DNA of 64,000 nucleotides from Volutella citrinella (taxonomy: Eukaryota; Ascomycota; Sordariomycetes; Hypocreales; Nectriaceae), in assembly GCA_034401135.1 (NCBI GenBank), contig JAWZSP010000001.1, forward strand, positions 2,418,001 through 2,482,000, written 5' to 3'. Both the position numbers and the translations under genes were made by a program. Positions within the stretch are counted from its first letter, which is position 1. Every line of letters starts with the position of its first letter. The notes beneath the pieces are model-generated. The model was not told the origin of the DNA. It saw only the letters and a program-made list of their open reading frames with translations, and did not search any database. Below are positions 13,330 through 24,354 of this stretch, piece by piece.

Positions 13330-13540
13330 ATGATGTGTGGCTGATTTGTCAGTGGACATGCGGCATCTGGAGGATTCTCCAGTTATTAATTACTACTAAG
13401 TACTATAGTAGGTAAAGAACTTAAATCTGCCAATTAATCGAAACTGGGAAACACTGACCAAGCTTCTCATAATTTCTGCATCAATTCGAGTTATTCATCC
13501 GAGTGGCTTTCTTCGTCACTCTCCAAACCAACAATGACAT

Positions 13541-13549
13541 GTCACGTGA
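13541..13549. promoter_or_regulatory. E-box palindrome GTCACGTGA (second copy)
   Basis: An identical nonamer 220 bp from the first copy, in the same divergent promoter. The repetition strengthens the case for a functional site. Confidence 0.5.
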
Positions 13550-14221
13550 TACATTGTCTCCTAATTATGTAGAATGAGCATGATGGAACAAAGCATTGTG
13601 CCACAAAGCAAAGCGCACTAGCCACAGCTGCTCCAGGGGCGTACCGAAGTTGTGGTTCAGGCCCGACAAGGTTACTTGGACCATGCACTGCAATGGCCAA
13701 GAGGCCTGTGCAATTGCAGTAGCTCTCATATTTGAAGCTGAACCTTGGTGGCTTTTGAAGCCTCGCGAGACATTGGCGAAGGTGGCTTGTCGAAATTGAT
13801 CAACGGAGCCTGCCAATCCGCTAGCCTGGAAACGCATAGTACGAGGTACATGTACCATATCATGGTTACCCAAAGGACGGTGGCCAATCCCAGTAGCGCG
13901 GCAACACATCCCCCTGAAACCCAGAACGAGCTAGGTAGCCAAGCTCTCATTAAATAAAACGGTTCAGGGATTCTGGCGACTGCCGCCGTTTGAGACCTTC
14001 AGCATCATAATTAACGACCCAAAGATTGAGTCGGCAACCGAGTCACAACCTCGACCGAGCCGCTAGCGACCCCTCTTCCCCCCATACTGCTGACGACCAA
14101 CCTACGATGAAAGTATTCGCATAGACCCCTTCGCCGCGTTTCCTGCTCTTCCACGTCGTCGTCGCCAGCACCGGCTGCCCACACCCCGCACCCGCACCCA
14201 CCTCAGGCGCTCCTTAACGAC

Positions 14222-16396
14222 ATGGACCAAGCAGATATCCCGGCGCTGCTGGCGCGTCTGGCGAGTGATGAGGACGCCGCGCGCAAGATGGCCGTCTTCA
14301 AGCTCCAGAACTCGATAAACGATCCTTCCTTCGCCGATGTGTTCATCTCCTCGGGCGGTCTGGTCGTGCTACGCCGCCTGATCATGTCGGCTGGGGGTAA
14401 CACGTTGGCCTACTCACTTCAGAGCCTCACTCGCCTGCTCGAGGTCGACATGGGCTGGGATATCTTCGAGGGCCCGACGGCCAGCGACCTCGTCGAGCGC
14501 ATCGTCGAGCTCATTGTCAACAACCCGCTGGTTAATATTCTCCGAGGCGCCATGTCAATCCTCGTTGCCCTCGTCAGCCACTCCCAGTCTGCCGCCCCGG
14601 CAGGCAATACGGCCCGCACCCCGGGCAATTTTGGCTTCCGCGCCTTGAAACCAGCAGTTGCAGTCCACCCGCAGTTCTTTGAGTTGGTGATCCAGCAGCT
14701 GCAAAGCGCCGATCACGCTCTCTGTGCCAATGCCCTGATGCTGATCAACGCCCTGATCCGCGATGCATTGTCCAGCGATGTCTCCATAACTGGCAAGGCA
14801 AACGGGCCTGCGGGCGAGGAATGGGCCAAGTTCATCAAGAGGCTCCAGGACCTGGGGTTGATCAAGGCAGCATATCGACTCATGCAAAGCTCGGCCCTCC
14901 AAGACCTAGCTCAACCACTGCTGGAGTTTCAGTCCCTGACCAAAATCCTTTTGAGAAAGTGGCGTGAAATCGACGTGGATCTCGAACGGCCAGAGCATCG
15001 ACGCGCACTGAAGGGACTGCATCTCGCCAGCGCCCCAGAGCGAGTGCAAGCCAACGGTCACTCTCCTGGGCGAGACGGCCACGAGCCTGGGGCTGCTGGA
15101 GTTCGAGGACGCAAGGAGAGCAAGCGACACCACCCCGAAAAGTGGAGGAGGCTTGGGTTCGAGACAGAGAGCCCGGCGCAGGAATTCGATCTCACCGGCT
15201 ACCTTGGCATGATGGACGTGACGGACTATGTGCGGAAGAACGAAGACGGGTTCCAAAAATTCCTATTGGAGCAGGCAGGGAAGCCTGTGTCTGAGCGCTG
15301 CCAGGTGGTGAGAGCAAGCTTTGCCGTCACTATGATTCTATACGAGCACTTTGACGTGGACAAAGCAGATATAGAGGACGCCAAGGGCTACCGAGTCGTC
15401 GAGAGTGAGGATCCCGACAAGCTCTTCCGGCCTCTGCTCTTACAGTGGTCCCGTTTGCATACCGCCAGCCTCCAAGCGTTTATTCGGGTATGGAAGGCAA
15501 CGGGCGCCGAGCAAGACGACTTTGAAAAGGTGTCGGAGTTAATCCGCATACTGGTTGATCAAGTCATAGGATCGGCCACACGGTTGAAGGATGTGAACGA
15601 GGTGGAGGAGGAGATGCAAGATCTCGACGTCGTGCAGCTGCGCGAGCTGCAAATGGACGGGCTCGAGCTATCCTTTGAGGGCACGTGGGGCCGACACCTT
15701 TACCAAGTACGGGAGGAGCTGAAGCAGGAGGCGCTGCAATTCGTCAAGGAGCAGAGAATCCGGTGCCTGCTACAAGGCTCGTGGTTTACGAAGCCGACTC
15801 CCAAGCGCGACGTCAACAGCAGCGTAAAGCACAGATTGTTCACACCAACTCCGTGGCGATACGTCAAGCTATCTCACAATCGTCGATTTCTCCACTACGC
15901 CGACTTTGAGGAGCAGACTACACCGGAACCAGGGCTTAACTCGCTCACGGAGAAGGTGGACCTGACCACCATCAGCTCAGTGGTCTCGAACGTGTCGGGC
16001 CCTGGAGAGGATGCCAAGAGTGCCAGGAGCGACTCGACGGCCAAAAACCAGGCAGGCGATTCCAAGCCGGTGACGACAACCAAGATCACCGTGTACACGT
16101 ATGCCAATGCGGCAGAGGCGGCCAAGGGGGCCGACGCGGAGGAGAGGGCAATTCTGACGCTGTGGCCCCCGAGTCACAGCCTGGCATCGGAGTGGCTGGA
16201 CGGGCTGCTGATGCTGCTGAACCAAGCGCCCATTACGGCGGAGACGAACAAGCTGGTGAGTATGGTGAGCGAGTACGGCCTCAAAATCCGGCTCCTCAAC
16301 GTGCGGATGGACGCTGGGTTTGAAGGCCCCGTGCCTGGAGCGGGTGTGATACCCAGCCGGGTAGGGCTGGATGACGACTATTTCTTTGAGATTTGA
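14222..16396 (+). CDS. ELMO/CED-12 domain protein
   Basis: Probable ELMO partner of a DOCK-type Rac exchange factor (yeast counterpart Lmo1), expected to act in actin and polarity signalling. A single exon encodes 724 residues. Residues 1-270 are helical and armadillo-like, beginning MDQADIPALLARL. The ELMO core begins at WRRLGF near residue 308 and covers roughly 290-470. Residues ~540-690 look like the C-terminal PH-like domain, with the WRYVKLSHNRRFLHY stretch typical of its strands. The PH-like domain is interrupted by a Ser/Lys-rich insertion (about 600-630). No intron is needed. The start is the first ATG after a long CCCACC-rich leader. Confidence 0.88.
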   Translation: MDQADIPALLARLASDEDAARKMAVFKLQNSINDPSFADVFISSGGLVVLRRLIMSAGGNTLAYSLQSLTRLLEVDMGWDIFEGPTASDLVERIVELIVNNPLVNILRGAMSILVALVSHSQSAAPAGNTARTPGNFGFRALKPAVAVHPQFFELVIQQLQSADHALCANALMLINALIRDALSSDVSITGKANGPAGEEWAKFIKRLQDLGLIKAAYRLMQSSALQDLAQPLLEFQSLTKILLRKWREIDVDLERPEHRRALKGLHLASAPERVQANGHSPGRDGHEPGAAGVRGRKESKRHHPEKWRRLGFETESPAQEFDLTGYLGMMDVTDYVRKNEDGFQKFLLEQAGKPVSERCQVVRASFAVTMILYEHFDVDKADIEDAKGYRVVESEDPDKLFRPLLLQWSRLHTASLQAFIRVWKATGAEQDDFEKVSELIRILVDQVIGSATRLKDVNEVEEEMQDLDVVQLRELQMDGLELSFEGTWGRHLYQVREELKQEALQFVKEQRIRCLLQGSWFTKPTPKRDVNSSVKHRLFTPTPWRYVKLSHNRRFLHYADFEEQTTPEPGLNSLTEKVDLTTISSVVSNVSGPGEDAKSARSDSTAKNQAGDSKPVTTTKITVYTYANAAEAAKGADAEERAILTLWPPSHSLASEWLDGLLMLLNQAPITAETNKLVSMVSEYGLKIRLLNVRMDAGFEGPVPGAGVIPSRVGLDDDYFFEI

Positions 16397-19268
16397 GGTG
16401 CAGGCCACTTATTCGGAAGAAAGGCCGCCGGGGGCAAGCATTAGGGGAGAGTGCGGTTGAACAGCCGGCCTTTGTTTTTGTTTGATTTCTCTCTTTTTTT
16501 TTTTTTTTTGCATTCACAGATACCCCCCCAAACCGCCAGACCTGCGCGCGCGGGATGGCTGATCGCGGGCCCAGCGAGCGTTTCATGGCAGAATGGAGGT
16601 TGCCTTAGGGAAATGTATGATGGATGTGGCCTGCCTGCGTAAGGTAGTACCTACTTGCCGCATGAACCACGCATAATAGAACCAGTACTGTACACTTACT
16701 TTTACCGTCTCGAGGTATGGGGAGCCCGTGTTTCTCGCAGCAGGTGATGTCCATACGTGCCCCGGCATTGGTGCTTGCTTCCTACTGTGCTGGTAATGTG
16801 AGGAGCTTGGCGGGAGCTGGTAAGCATGATTGCTTTCGGGTACGACACGGACCCATCGTCACCCATGCCACGCCCGGGGCCGCATCCGTGGTCCGCGTTG
16901 CCGGAAGGCCCACTTCGAAGATGCGGTAAAGCACCCCGGTCGGCTGTCGACATAGCACTATTAGAATCTTGATTCTTGTGAGGGAGAAGCAAGGCTGCCT
17001 GGAGCCATCTCCGACAGCTGACGACTTCGGGCACCTTTGGGTATTGCAGCAGGTGGAGATGCCGTGCTGGCCTCAGTTGAAGAGGGAACAGCCGTCCCTT
17101 TGCATTGTCTGCCCTTGCACATATGCACGAGCGCGGACAATGGTCCAGCATCATGGCCAGTCATCCGACCTATCGCGGCAGCGTCCATCCATCAAATGCA
17201 CGATGGGATGGCGCGAGTGGAGCCACGCCATTTCAGCAGCAACATGCCCAAAGAAGCGGAGAGGCAGTGGAGGAAGGACGAATGGCACAGAAAAGCAAAC
17301 ATGTCCTGAGCTGGCGGTGTTACATACAGTAGGGATGCATTGTGTGGATTGATGAAGAAGATGGAAGCAAGCAAAAAGCACAGAGAGCCCAGATGGCAGC
17401 TAGACCAGAGCCGAGGGAGGTTAGGAGCAGGACTAGCAGGAGCTACCTAGGTCGATGGGATATTATGAAAGTTATTGAGCGGGCATATCAGCACCCGACA
17501 TCACCCATTCCCGCCCTGCCCGACGCCCACTTGGCCAATTCTGACTTGCTTGAGTCGCATGCTGCCCGCGTGCGTGCAGTGCACATTTGGGTATTAGCCG
17601 GAGTGGAGAGCTGTCTTGGAGGTGCGGTGTACCCTGGGCATCCAACTGCCCAGCGATCCACCCAAGGCCAAACCCACCCGCTCAGATCAACACCTCAGCA
17701 CCAGCGAATCTGTCGAGAGGTGAGAAGACGTCAATTATTACCAATTGACGACTACGGATGGAACTGTGTACCCGTAGCTAGGCGTGCAGGGCAGGCAGCT
17801 AGAGCCTAGTAGAGGATCCGTCGCGCCGAACCTGTGTTGCCGCATCCACCGCCCACCAGCTCCCTCTGCCCTCGGCCCAATCAGTCCCGTCAAGGCAAGC
17901 CGAAGTCCGGGCAAGATCAATGCGGTGTGCGGAGATCAGACAAGTCGAGCGAGCAAAAGTGTGCATGGCATGGCTGGGGTGTGGAGGCGACCCGGCGCCC
18001 TTCAAAAAGGCGGAGAGGCCATCTTTTTTTTTCTCCTCGGTTTCTTTTCGATTCCCTCATATCATTGATATCATTATTGTTCGGCGCAAAGTGCACAATT
18101 GTACTTTGTCCGCCTCCACTTCCCTCCTCGTCATCCTCTTCGTCTCTGGGTGAAGCGGACAGCGAGGAGCACTGGGGTTCCTCTTACGCCCTCGCTCGGC
18201 CAGGGCGTCGAGCCTGCCCCTCCAGGCACCAAGAAGCCCACCTCGGGCAACCTTGGAAGGTGGAGGCTCAAGGCTTCGAGGCACGCGGCACGTCCAGGCG
18301 CCAGCAATTTGACACCGAGACAGTCGTCATTCCGTCTCTCACAAAGCGGAGCAGACACGCGGAAGTCTCAGGGGGCAAGCAAACCAATCCCGATCTAATT
18401 TTGGTACGTTGCAAACACGAACAATCCGAGATGCCAACAGCGTGTGGACTGCGGTCCCCCTAGTAGACGCTATTACTCCCCCCCCGGCTCCCCCGAAAAA
18501 AACTGAGGTGGGCCTGGAGCTGATGGACGGCAGTCTCTAGCACTGGCAAACTATTACTGGCGACAGCACAGTGCCAGCGACGCGTCGGCAGCAAATTGGG
18601 CTTGTCAAAATCATACATCCCCAATTCCCCAATCTCGACCGCCCCTTTGGATTTGCTCGTGCTTCGTGTCCTCACACCCACACACGGACAGTCTCTCCTG
18701 CGCTCAACACCCACCCCTTTCGATCTTTACACCTGCACATCGATACCAGTATTTTGCCATTGTGCAGACATCGCCTCGGTACGTATAACCACCATCCATC
18801 CCTTTTCTTGCTCCCCATTTTGCACAAGAAGCTGCCAACGCCCGTCTTGCAACGGACTACGCTCGCTGTCATCGCCACTGTCGCTTTGTCTTTGGCCTCC
18901 ACACGTGGTCTTCTTCGGTTCATATTCTGGAGGTGGCTTCCATAGCCGCCCGATTTTCCAGGCACCTGCATTCATCCTCTTCAGCCGTCTCCTGATTGCC
19001 TTCGCTTGCTGCGCCGTAACCCTTGCTAACAGCGCCGCCTCGCAGCCGAACCTCAACTTCTTACTTCCACCACGCCAGTCCGCGTCATCCTGTGCAAGCG
19101 ATTAATCTGGCTGCCTAGCTAAGAAAACATCCACACATTTAACCTCTCAACCTCTCGTTTGGTGGCTCCAGGTAGCTCGCTCAGGACCTTGTTGTTGTTC
19201 CTCAAGCCTCGACTTCTCGCCCACGTCCTCACGAACCCTACATCAGCAAAACACGTCAATCCTTCGCA
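16397..19268. other. 2.9 kb intergenic region, no gene seen
   Basis: Holds the 3' flank of the ELMO gene, including a run of 16 T (16494-16509), and the promoter and leader of the PRA1 gene. Open stretches up to ~200 codons occur on the plus strand near 17834-18463, but their composition is arginine/serine/proline noise with no domain. I see no RNA gene. The last 500 bases are strongly C/T-rich, typical of a fungal 5' leader, and could contain a leader intron. Confidence 0.55.
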
Positions 19269-19799
19269 ATGGCTCGTATCCAGATCCCCATCGACGTTCT
19301 TACGTCCCGCCTGAACCTTCAGGATCGGTTTCAGAGCCTGCGCAACACCTCGCTGAGCAGTCGCTTTGCTAACCTGCGACCCATCTCCGAGTTTCTCGAT
19401 ATCAAGCGCCTCTCCAAGCCCGCCGGCTTTGGCGAGGTGCAGTCGCGCATCAACTATAACCTCGGATACTTCTCGAGCAACTATGCCGTCATCTTCGTCA
19501 TGCTGAGCATCTACAGCCTCATCACGAACCCGGCTCTGCTCATCGAGATTGTCCTCGTCGTTGCCGGCATGTACCTCATTGGTCGTCTCGAGGGCCGCGA
19601 TCTTGAGATTGGCACGTTCCGTGCCACTACGTCGCAGCTCTACACGGCCCTCATTTGCGTCGCCGTCCCACTGGGTTTTTATGCTTCTCCCATAATGACC
19701 CTGTTCTGGTTGATCGGCGCCTCTGGCGTGACCATTCTTGGCCACGCCGCTTTTATGGATAAGCCCATCGATGAGGCTTTTTCCGGGGAGGCGGTCTAG
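19269..19799 (+). CDS. YIP3: PRA1/Yip3 family prenylated-Rab acceptor
   Basis: Small membrane protein expected to act on prenylated Rab GTPases in ER-Golgi traffic. A single exon encodes 176 residues, normal for the family. The cytosolic N-terminus (~70 residues) ends in a conserved run that includes FGEVQSRINYNLGYFSSNY. Two long hydrophobic hairpins follow (about 75-105 and 120-155), separated by the loop GRLEGRDLEIG, then a short tail ending in FSGEAV. The next gene on the same strand begins only 236 nt after the stop, an unusually short spacing (see findings). Confidence 0.92.
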   Translation: MARIQIPIDVLTSRLNLQDRFQSLRNTSLSSRFANLRPISEFLDIKRLSKPAGFGEVQSRINYNLGYFSSNYAVIFVMLSIYSLITNPALLIEIVLVVAGMYLIGRLEGRDLEIGTFRATTSQLYTALICVAVPLGFYASPIMTLFWLIGASGVTILGHAAFMDKPIDEAFSGEAV

Positions 19800-20035
19800 G
19801 TGGTCGGCCGCGAGCTCCCGAATTTGCGCCCCCATGGGGAAGACCATCGAGGCGCAGGCGGCGGAAGGGGGAGGAAGATGCGCCGCAATTCGGGCTCTGG
19901 GGTGGTGATGCCCGCGTTGAAGAAGTGGAGACGGACGATGCTGACGAAGATCCTGGCAGAGGTTTGCAGCTCGTTGGGGTTTCAAGGAATGGTAATCGGT
20001 TTGCAAGCGACCCTCTGAAATTTACGGGTGTGGAT

Positions 20036-21106
20036 ATGGGTGATAGGAATTACGGAACCTCTCGTAGGGGCTACGCTCGGGATTCTGACGAGGATGAGGA
20101 GGACGATGACGATGACGACGAGGAGGACTCGAGCAGCGACGAGGACTATGGGCCCCAGCTGGCTCAGATGGCTCCAAGGGAGCGGGAGATGGCTCTGGTG
20201 CAACTGGCCATGCGCCGGATCGACAAAGCCCGGGCAAGGGGCAGAGATGATGTTCAACTTACCAAGGACGAGATGGCTGCGTTTGAACGCCACCAACGGC
20301 GCCTTGAGGAGAAGGCGGAGGAAAAACGACGGAAGAAGCGAAAGGAACAGCGCATATCGGTTCCTCTCACGCAACTTGCACCGGTATCCCGCAAAAGGGG
20401 AGGCAAGTCAAGGGCACTTCCGCCTCCTGATGATGATGACGACAGTCAGCGAAATGGGTCGTCAAGAAGCAATCCATTGGATGCGCAGGATCGACACGGG
20501 TATCCTCCAGTGGGCTACTTTCCGCCTCCATCAGCCTCTCGCTCTCGCCCGCGTGCGGGAACCACGTCCAGACCCCAAAGCAGGGCCCGTGATGGCAACA
20601 ATCCTTTCGAGTACATGCAGGGCGGCGGCGGCTCTAATCGACACGTTTCTGACTCGTCGGTCGCTGGTCGGTCGCCTCGTGGCGGTCCTATTGACGAGCC
20701 TTGGGTGCCGAGCATATCGCCAGCCTCATCCACGTCGGGCAGTCGCGCTGCCCCTGATCCGTTCCAATTCCAGACGGCAGGACCAAGGGCGACATCCCGC
20801 CCCGGCGGTACTAGTCGGCGGAATGGCTCAGGACCCAAGGAGGCAGATTATCCCAGACGGGTGACGCGGGCTTCTGCTGCCGCCCGGCGCCTAACCCCTG
20901 AAGTTGACTCCAGCGAGGCGGAGAGTAGTGATGACGATGAGGAAGAGGAGTCTTCGGATGAGGACCCCCCTGTCCCCATTGTTGAGCCTGAGCCCGAGCC
21001 CGAGCCTGAACCGGAACCGGAACCGGAACCTGAGCCCGTGAAGAGCGCCGGTCGCAGTTCGCCCTCGAAGCGAAGGCCGGCAGCTGGGAGGCGGCGTAGA
21101 AAATAA
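20036..21106 (+). CDS. Acidic, coiled-coil protein of unknown function
   Basis: Placed at the first in-frame ATG (20036) it encodes 356 residues. In order: an Asp/Glu/Ser cluster (about residues 17-40), a helical segment with QLAMRRIDKARARGR and a Glu/Lys/Arg-rich coiled coil (~50-110) resembling an RNA- or nucleolus-associated helix, a long Pro/Ser/Arg-rich disordered region, a second acidic cluster, nine tandem Glu-Pro pairs and a basic tail. No catalytic motif is visible. The same frame is open upstream to 19775 without any ATG, and that stretch also reads like protein, so the true N-terminus may lie further upstream through an unseen exon or a non-AUG start. Function unknown. Confidence 0.7.
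   Translation: MGDRNYGTSRRGYARDSDEDEEDDDDDDEEDSSSDEDYGPQLAQMAPREREMALVQLAMRRIDKARARGRDDVQLTKDEMAAFERHQRRLEEKAEEKRRKKRKEQRISVPLTQLAPVSRKRGGKSRALPPPDDDDDSQRNGSSRSNPLDAQDRHGYPPVGYFPPPSASRSRPRAGTTSRPQSRARDGNNPFEYMQGGGGSNRHVSDSSVAGRSPRGGPIDEPWVPSISPASSTSGSRAAPDPFQFQTAGPRATSRPGGTSRRNGSGPKEADYPRRVTRASAAARRLTPEVDSSEAESSDDDEEEESSDEDPPVPIVEPEPEPEPEPEPEPEPEPVKSAGRSSPSKRRPAAGRRRRK
20984..21037 (+). repeat. Nine tandem Glu-Pro codon pairs
   Basis: An in-frame hexanucleotide repeat (GAGCCT/GAACCG variants) inside the acidic protein gene. Synonymous variation between units suggests selection for the EP dipeptide or an old repeat, not recent slippage. Confidence 0.85.
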
Positions 21107-21386
21107 GGCGTTATGATCCTGGGAATAGAAGCCCCTGTGCTGGAAATCCTGTCCTGCTAGCATGCATTCATAGACTAATTTGATATTTATATTCTTCGTC
21201 CTGATGATTCCAAGTCTTCATTGTTCTACATCGGTATGAAGTCCATTACTCAGTAGGCTCAGCTGGCACCTCGTATGGGAGCGTAACATGGGCGGCGTGA
21301 TCTATCGGGGCACGGCCTGCGTCTAATTCTTGGTATCAAATGCTGGTAGCCAATTCTATTCCAAACTTTTGATTCGTCGCACATTA

Positions 21387-23124
21387 TCAGTTCCTCCACA
21401 TCCTCACGGCCTTGTCCTTGCCTCCGCTGCATACCCAGCTGGCGAGAGGAGCCCAGTCTACTGTGTAGACTTGATCCTCGTGGCCAGGTAGGTCGTTGGC
21501 CAACTTTCCGCTGCGGACGTTCCAGACCTTGAGCGTTGTGTCCTTGGACGCAGTCACTAGAAGGCGTGAGTCGGCGGAGAAGGCGCACTGGAAGACGGGC
21601 GCAACATCTAGAAAGGAGGAGTCATTAGCCCGAACTATTGATATCCTGGGGAAGGGAAGGGAGGTCAGACATACGCCCAATGAGTTTCGTCAGGAAAGCG
21701 CCGTCTCGCGCGCTCCACAGGCGGGTGTGGTTGTCCCAGCCCGTGCTGGCAATGATGGCGCCGTCGGGAGAGAAAGCGACGTGGTTAACCCCCTTCTGGT
21801 GGCCGTGAAGCCTGGCTACGGGCTTCTTGCCCTCGACAACCGGGTCCCAGAGGATCATGGTCAGGTCCTCGCTAGCAGAAATGAGACGCTCCGACTTTCC
21901 AGCGGCCTTGAAGCGCGCCTTGGCGCGTTCTCGCTTCTCCTCAGCGGAGTCGGGAATGGTCTTTGTGTGGTCAAAGTAGGATGTGCGGATGGCGAAGTCG
22001 CTGGACAGGGCGATGTGGTTAACCCAATGCTTGTGGCCGGCCCTGGATGGATTAGCAAGATCAACTTTGACTGACGAAGGAGAAGGCTCAAGGCATACAA
22101 TTCATGGACCAGGGTTCCGAGTGAAGGATTCCACACTCGGATAGTCTTGTCGTGAGATCCGGTGTAGATCAAACCGGCGTCGTTGTCGCCGCCAGCACCC
22201 CACTTGACGCAATTGACGCTGCTCTTGTGTCCGTTAAGGATGTGCTCCGTGCGTCCGGTTCCGACGTTCCAAATCCTGGCAGTAGCATCTCGACTAGCAC
22301 TGACAATGAGGCGCTGGTCCTCCTTCATCAGGTGGTAGGGCTGCCACGCCACCTGCAAGACGCCGTCCTTGTGGCCGCGCAATTCACGGTTTATTTGAGC
22401 ACCCGTCTCGGGATTCCATACGCGCAAAGTCTTGTCCATGCTAGCAGTCGCAAGCACCTCACCGTCGGGGCTCCACCGCACATCAAGAATCCATCCCGTG
22501 TGTCCCTTTAGTGTGTGTTTCGGAGTTCCCGTCTCGGCATCCCAAATTCTGGCAGTGTTGTCGCCGCTTCCCGTCGCCAAGCGAGGCCTTGCCGTGGGAG
22601 ACCACTGGGATGTCAAGATCGGTTGTCCGTGGCCTGGGATTCGGTGCGCCATCCGGGAGACTGCCTGGACTTTGAAGACGGCTTGGGGGTCTGCGAGGAG
22701 TGTAATGGTAGTTTCATTTGGGCTGATGTTGTTCTTCTTGAAGTATTCTTGGAGGTTTGAAGGATACTCGACGCCTTCGTCCTGCGACGTCTGGATACGG
22801 AAACGGTACGGAACGAATTCTTCTCGCTCTCGGCCCTGTGTGCACATGGGTTAGACATACAGAGGCCATAGGCAAGGCAAGAGACGGCGTCGGCGCTGCG
22901 CATACCAGGAGAGTGTTGTATAGAAGCGACACATTCTTCTCGTGAGCATCCCCGAGAGGGATTTCGACGGCTCCTGTTTGGTTGCCCTCACTGTCAACGA
23001 ACCGGGCCTTGAAGGAGCCCGCCTCCTCGGAGGCCATCAACGCAGCGACATCCTGTTGAGTTTGGGTGCGCTCGAGCTGCTCCCGCTTCTGCCGCTTGGC
23101 CGGGGGAGGGGGGACAGTTGCCAT
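21387..23124 (-). CDS. RSA4: Notchless/Rsa4 60S ribosome biogenesis factor
   Basis: WD40 protein that in yeast sits on pre-60S particles and is pulled by the AAA ATPase Rea1 through its N-terminal domain. Exons on the minus strand: 23124-22906, 22835-22099, 22042-21675, 21607-21387; 514 residues, the usual size. The N-terminal NLE/UBL-like domain (about residues 30-130) contains FVPYRFRIQ. It is followed by eight WD repeats with clear GH...WD-type signatures, ending VCSGGKDKAVRMWRN. All three introns have GTATG donors and CAG or TAG acceptors and are in phase. It is head to head with the Pex4-like gene. Confidence 0.95.
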
Positions 23125-23764
23125 CGAAGATTTTTGTTTTTGGGATTTCAGGGAGAAGAGGAGCCCAAGCCTGGAATCTGAGCTTGTGTTCCCTCAAGTT
23201 GTTGGAGCGACACCAAGATGTCCCCGATTACAGTGGTGTCGATGGATTTTCCGATAAGATAAGAAAATCTCCCAGAAAAAATGGCATTGTGGGGTATTGC
23301 CATGAGCAGGCAGTACCAGGCTCCAGCCAGGAAGGAGGGGACCTGTGCACTGTGGATCGTCCGAGCACGGGCAAGGTACGTACCGAGGAGCAACAGCTGC
23401 TGGCCAAGCCTCGGCTCTGCCCGCCCAAACCCTGGGCGATGAATGGTCCATCTCAGCTCGCAGTGACGGAGCATAATTAAGCGTCATAGCCCATTGGGCG
23501 CGCTCGCCCATAATAGCCCGACCCAATACCATTAAAACAACATTAGTCCATAATAGTCTCAACCTCACCTTGCATACACACCGCAGCACCTCCCAGCAGC
23601 AGGCCAGCTCCTGACTTCAACCCCAGCGCCCTCTCTCTGCAGTACTTCATCAGATCATATCCTGCGTCGCCGCAGGCAGCATCAAACACCGACACTCATT
23701 CCCTTACGAACCCGCGTCGTCCTCCCTGCCTCGCTGCGCGACGACACGCGCCACTTCCATCGCA
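23125..23764. other. Divergent intergenic region RSA4/PEX4
   Basis: 640 bp between two divergent starts, presumably both promoters. I see no repeated motif or additional gene. Confidence 0.55.
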
Positions 23765-24354
23765 ATGCCTGGCTCTTCAACTTCTGGTGCATCGGCCCCA
23801 TCCTCCAAGAGTGCTACCGGTCGCCTCAGCAAGGAGCTCGAAAGGTGGAGCAAGGAGCAGAAGGACGAGACAGGCGTGGAGCGCCTGGGCCCGGTGAACG
23901 AGGATAACCTTCTCGAATGGGAGGCTGTCATCAACGGACGTGGTGTGGGTTCTGGCTACGATGGTAAGGCTCCAGCTCAGATCGATGCATCTTTCTCGGT
24001 AAATGGCTGCTAACTTGGACATTCCTAGAGGGTCGGTGGCTCATCCAAGTCAGCATTCCACCCACGTATCCGCTACATCCACCAAAGATGACCTTTGTCA
24101 CGCCCATCGTCCACCCCAACATCGCTCTGGATACCGGCGAGATCTGCCTTGATCTGCTCAAGGACAAGTGGTCCGCGGCCTACAGCATACTGGAGTGTGT
24201 CCGCGCGATCCGCATGCTCCTGAGATATCCAGAGACGGACAGCCCCCTCAACGTCGACATTGCCGCCCTCCTCCGAGGCGGCGATATCCTCGGCACCCGC
24301 AAGCTCGTTGAGTTCTGGTGTCGCGATGACGCCGGGAGGTATGAGGGTCCATGA
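23765..24354 (+). CDS. PEX4: Pex4-like peroxisomal ubiquitin-conjugating enzyme
   Basis: E2 enzyme expected to monoubiquitinate the peroxisomal import receptor Pex5 with Pex22 and the RING peroxins. Two exons, 23765-23963 and 24029-24354, give 174 residues. The intron has donor GTAAGG, branch GCTAAC and acceptor CCTAG. The UBC fold is complete: PPTYPLHPPKM, the HPN tripeptide at 95-97, then the catalytic cysteine Cys106 in the context GEICLDLL, and WSAAYSILECVRAIR. The ~18-residue Ser-rich N-terminal extension and the C-terminal continuation ending in EFWCRDDAGRYEGP differ from generic Ubc proteins. The assignment to Pex4 over other E2 classes rests on overall resemblance. Confidence 0.85.

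Larger units (their letters stand above)
13160..14221. promoter_or_regulatory. Divergent promoter region between U2AF35 and ELMO genes
   Basis: About 1 kb shared by two divergently transcribed genes. The middle (13380-13560) is noticeably A/T-rich. It contains two perfect TCACGTGA palindromes, listed separately. Short open stretches here have no recognisable product. Confidence 0.6.

Noticed and set aside
13370..13560. A/T-rich patch as a possible repeat-induced-point-mutation relic
   Set aside because: Too short, with no repeat partner or transposon remnant visible; more likely an ordinary promoter.
17834..18463. 210-codon open frame in the 16.4-19.3 kb gap
   Set aside because: Arg/Ser/Pro-rich noise with no domain, no splice continuity and no plausible promoter spacing; could not be supported.
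19119..20006. 295-codon open frame antisense to PRA1
   Set aside because: Mirror of the PRA1 codons on the opposite strand; composition is low-complexity and there is no domain. PRA1 on the plus strand is unambiguous.
19925..20035. GTG start for the acidic protein
   Set aside because: Fungal nuclear genes rarely start at GTG; the ATG at 20036 is used for the annotation and the upstream stretch is reported as a finding instead.
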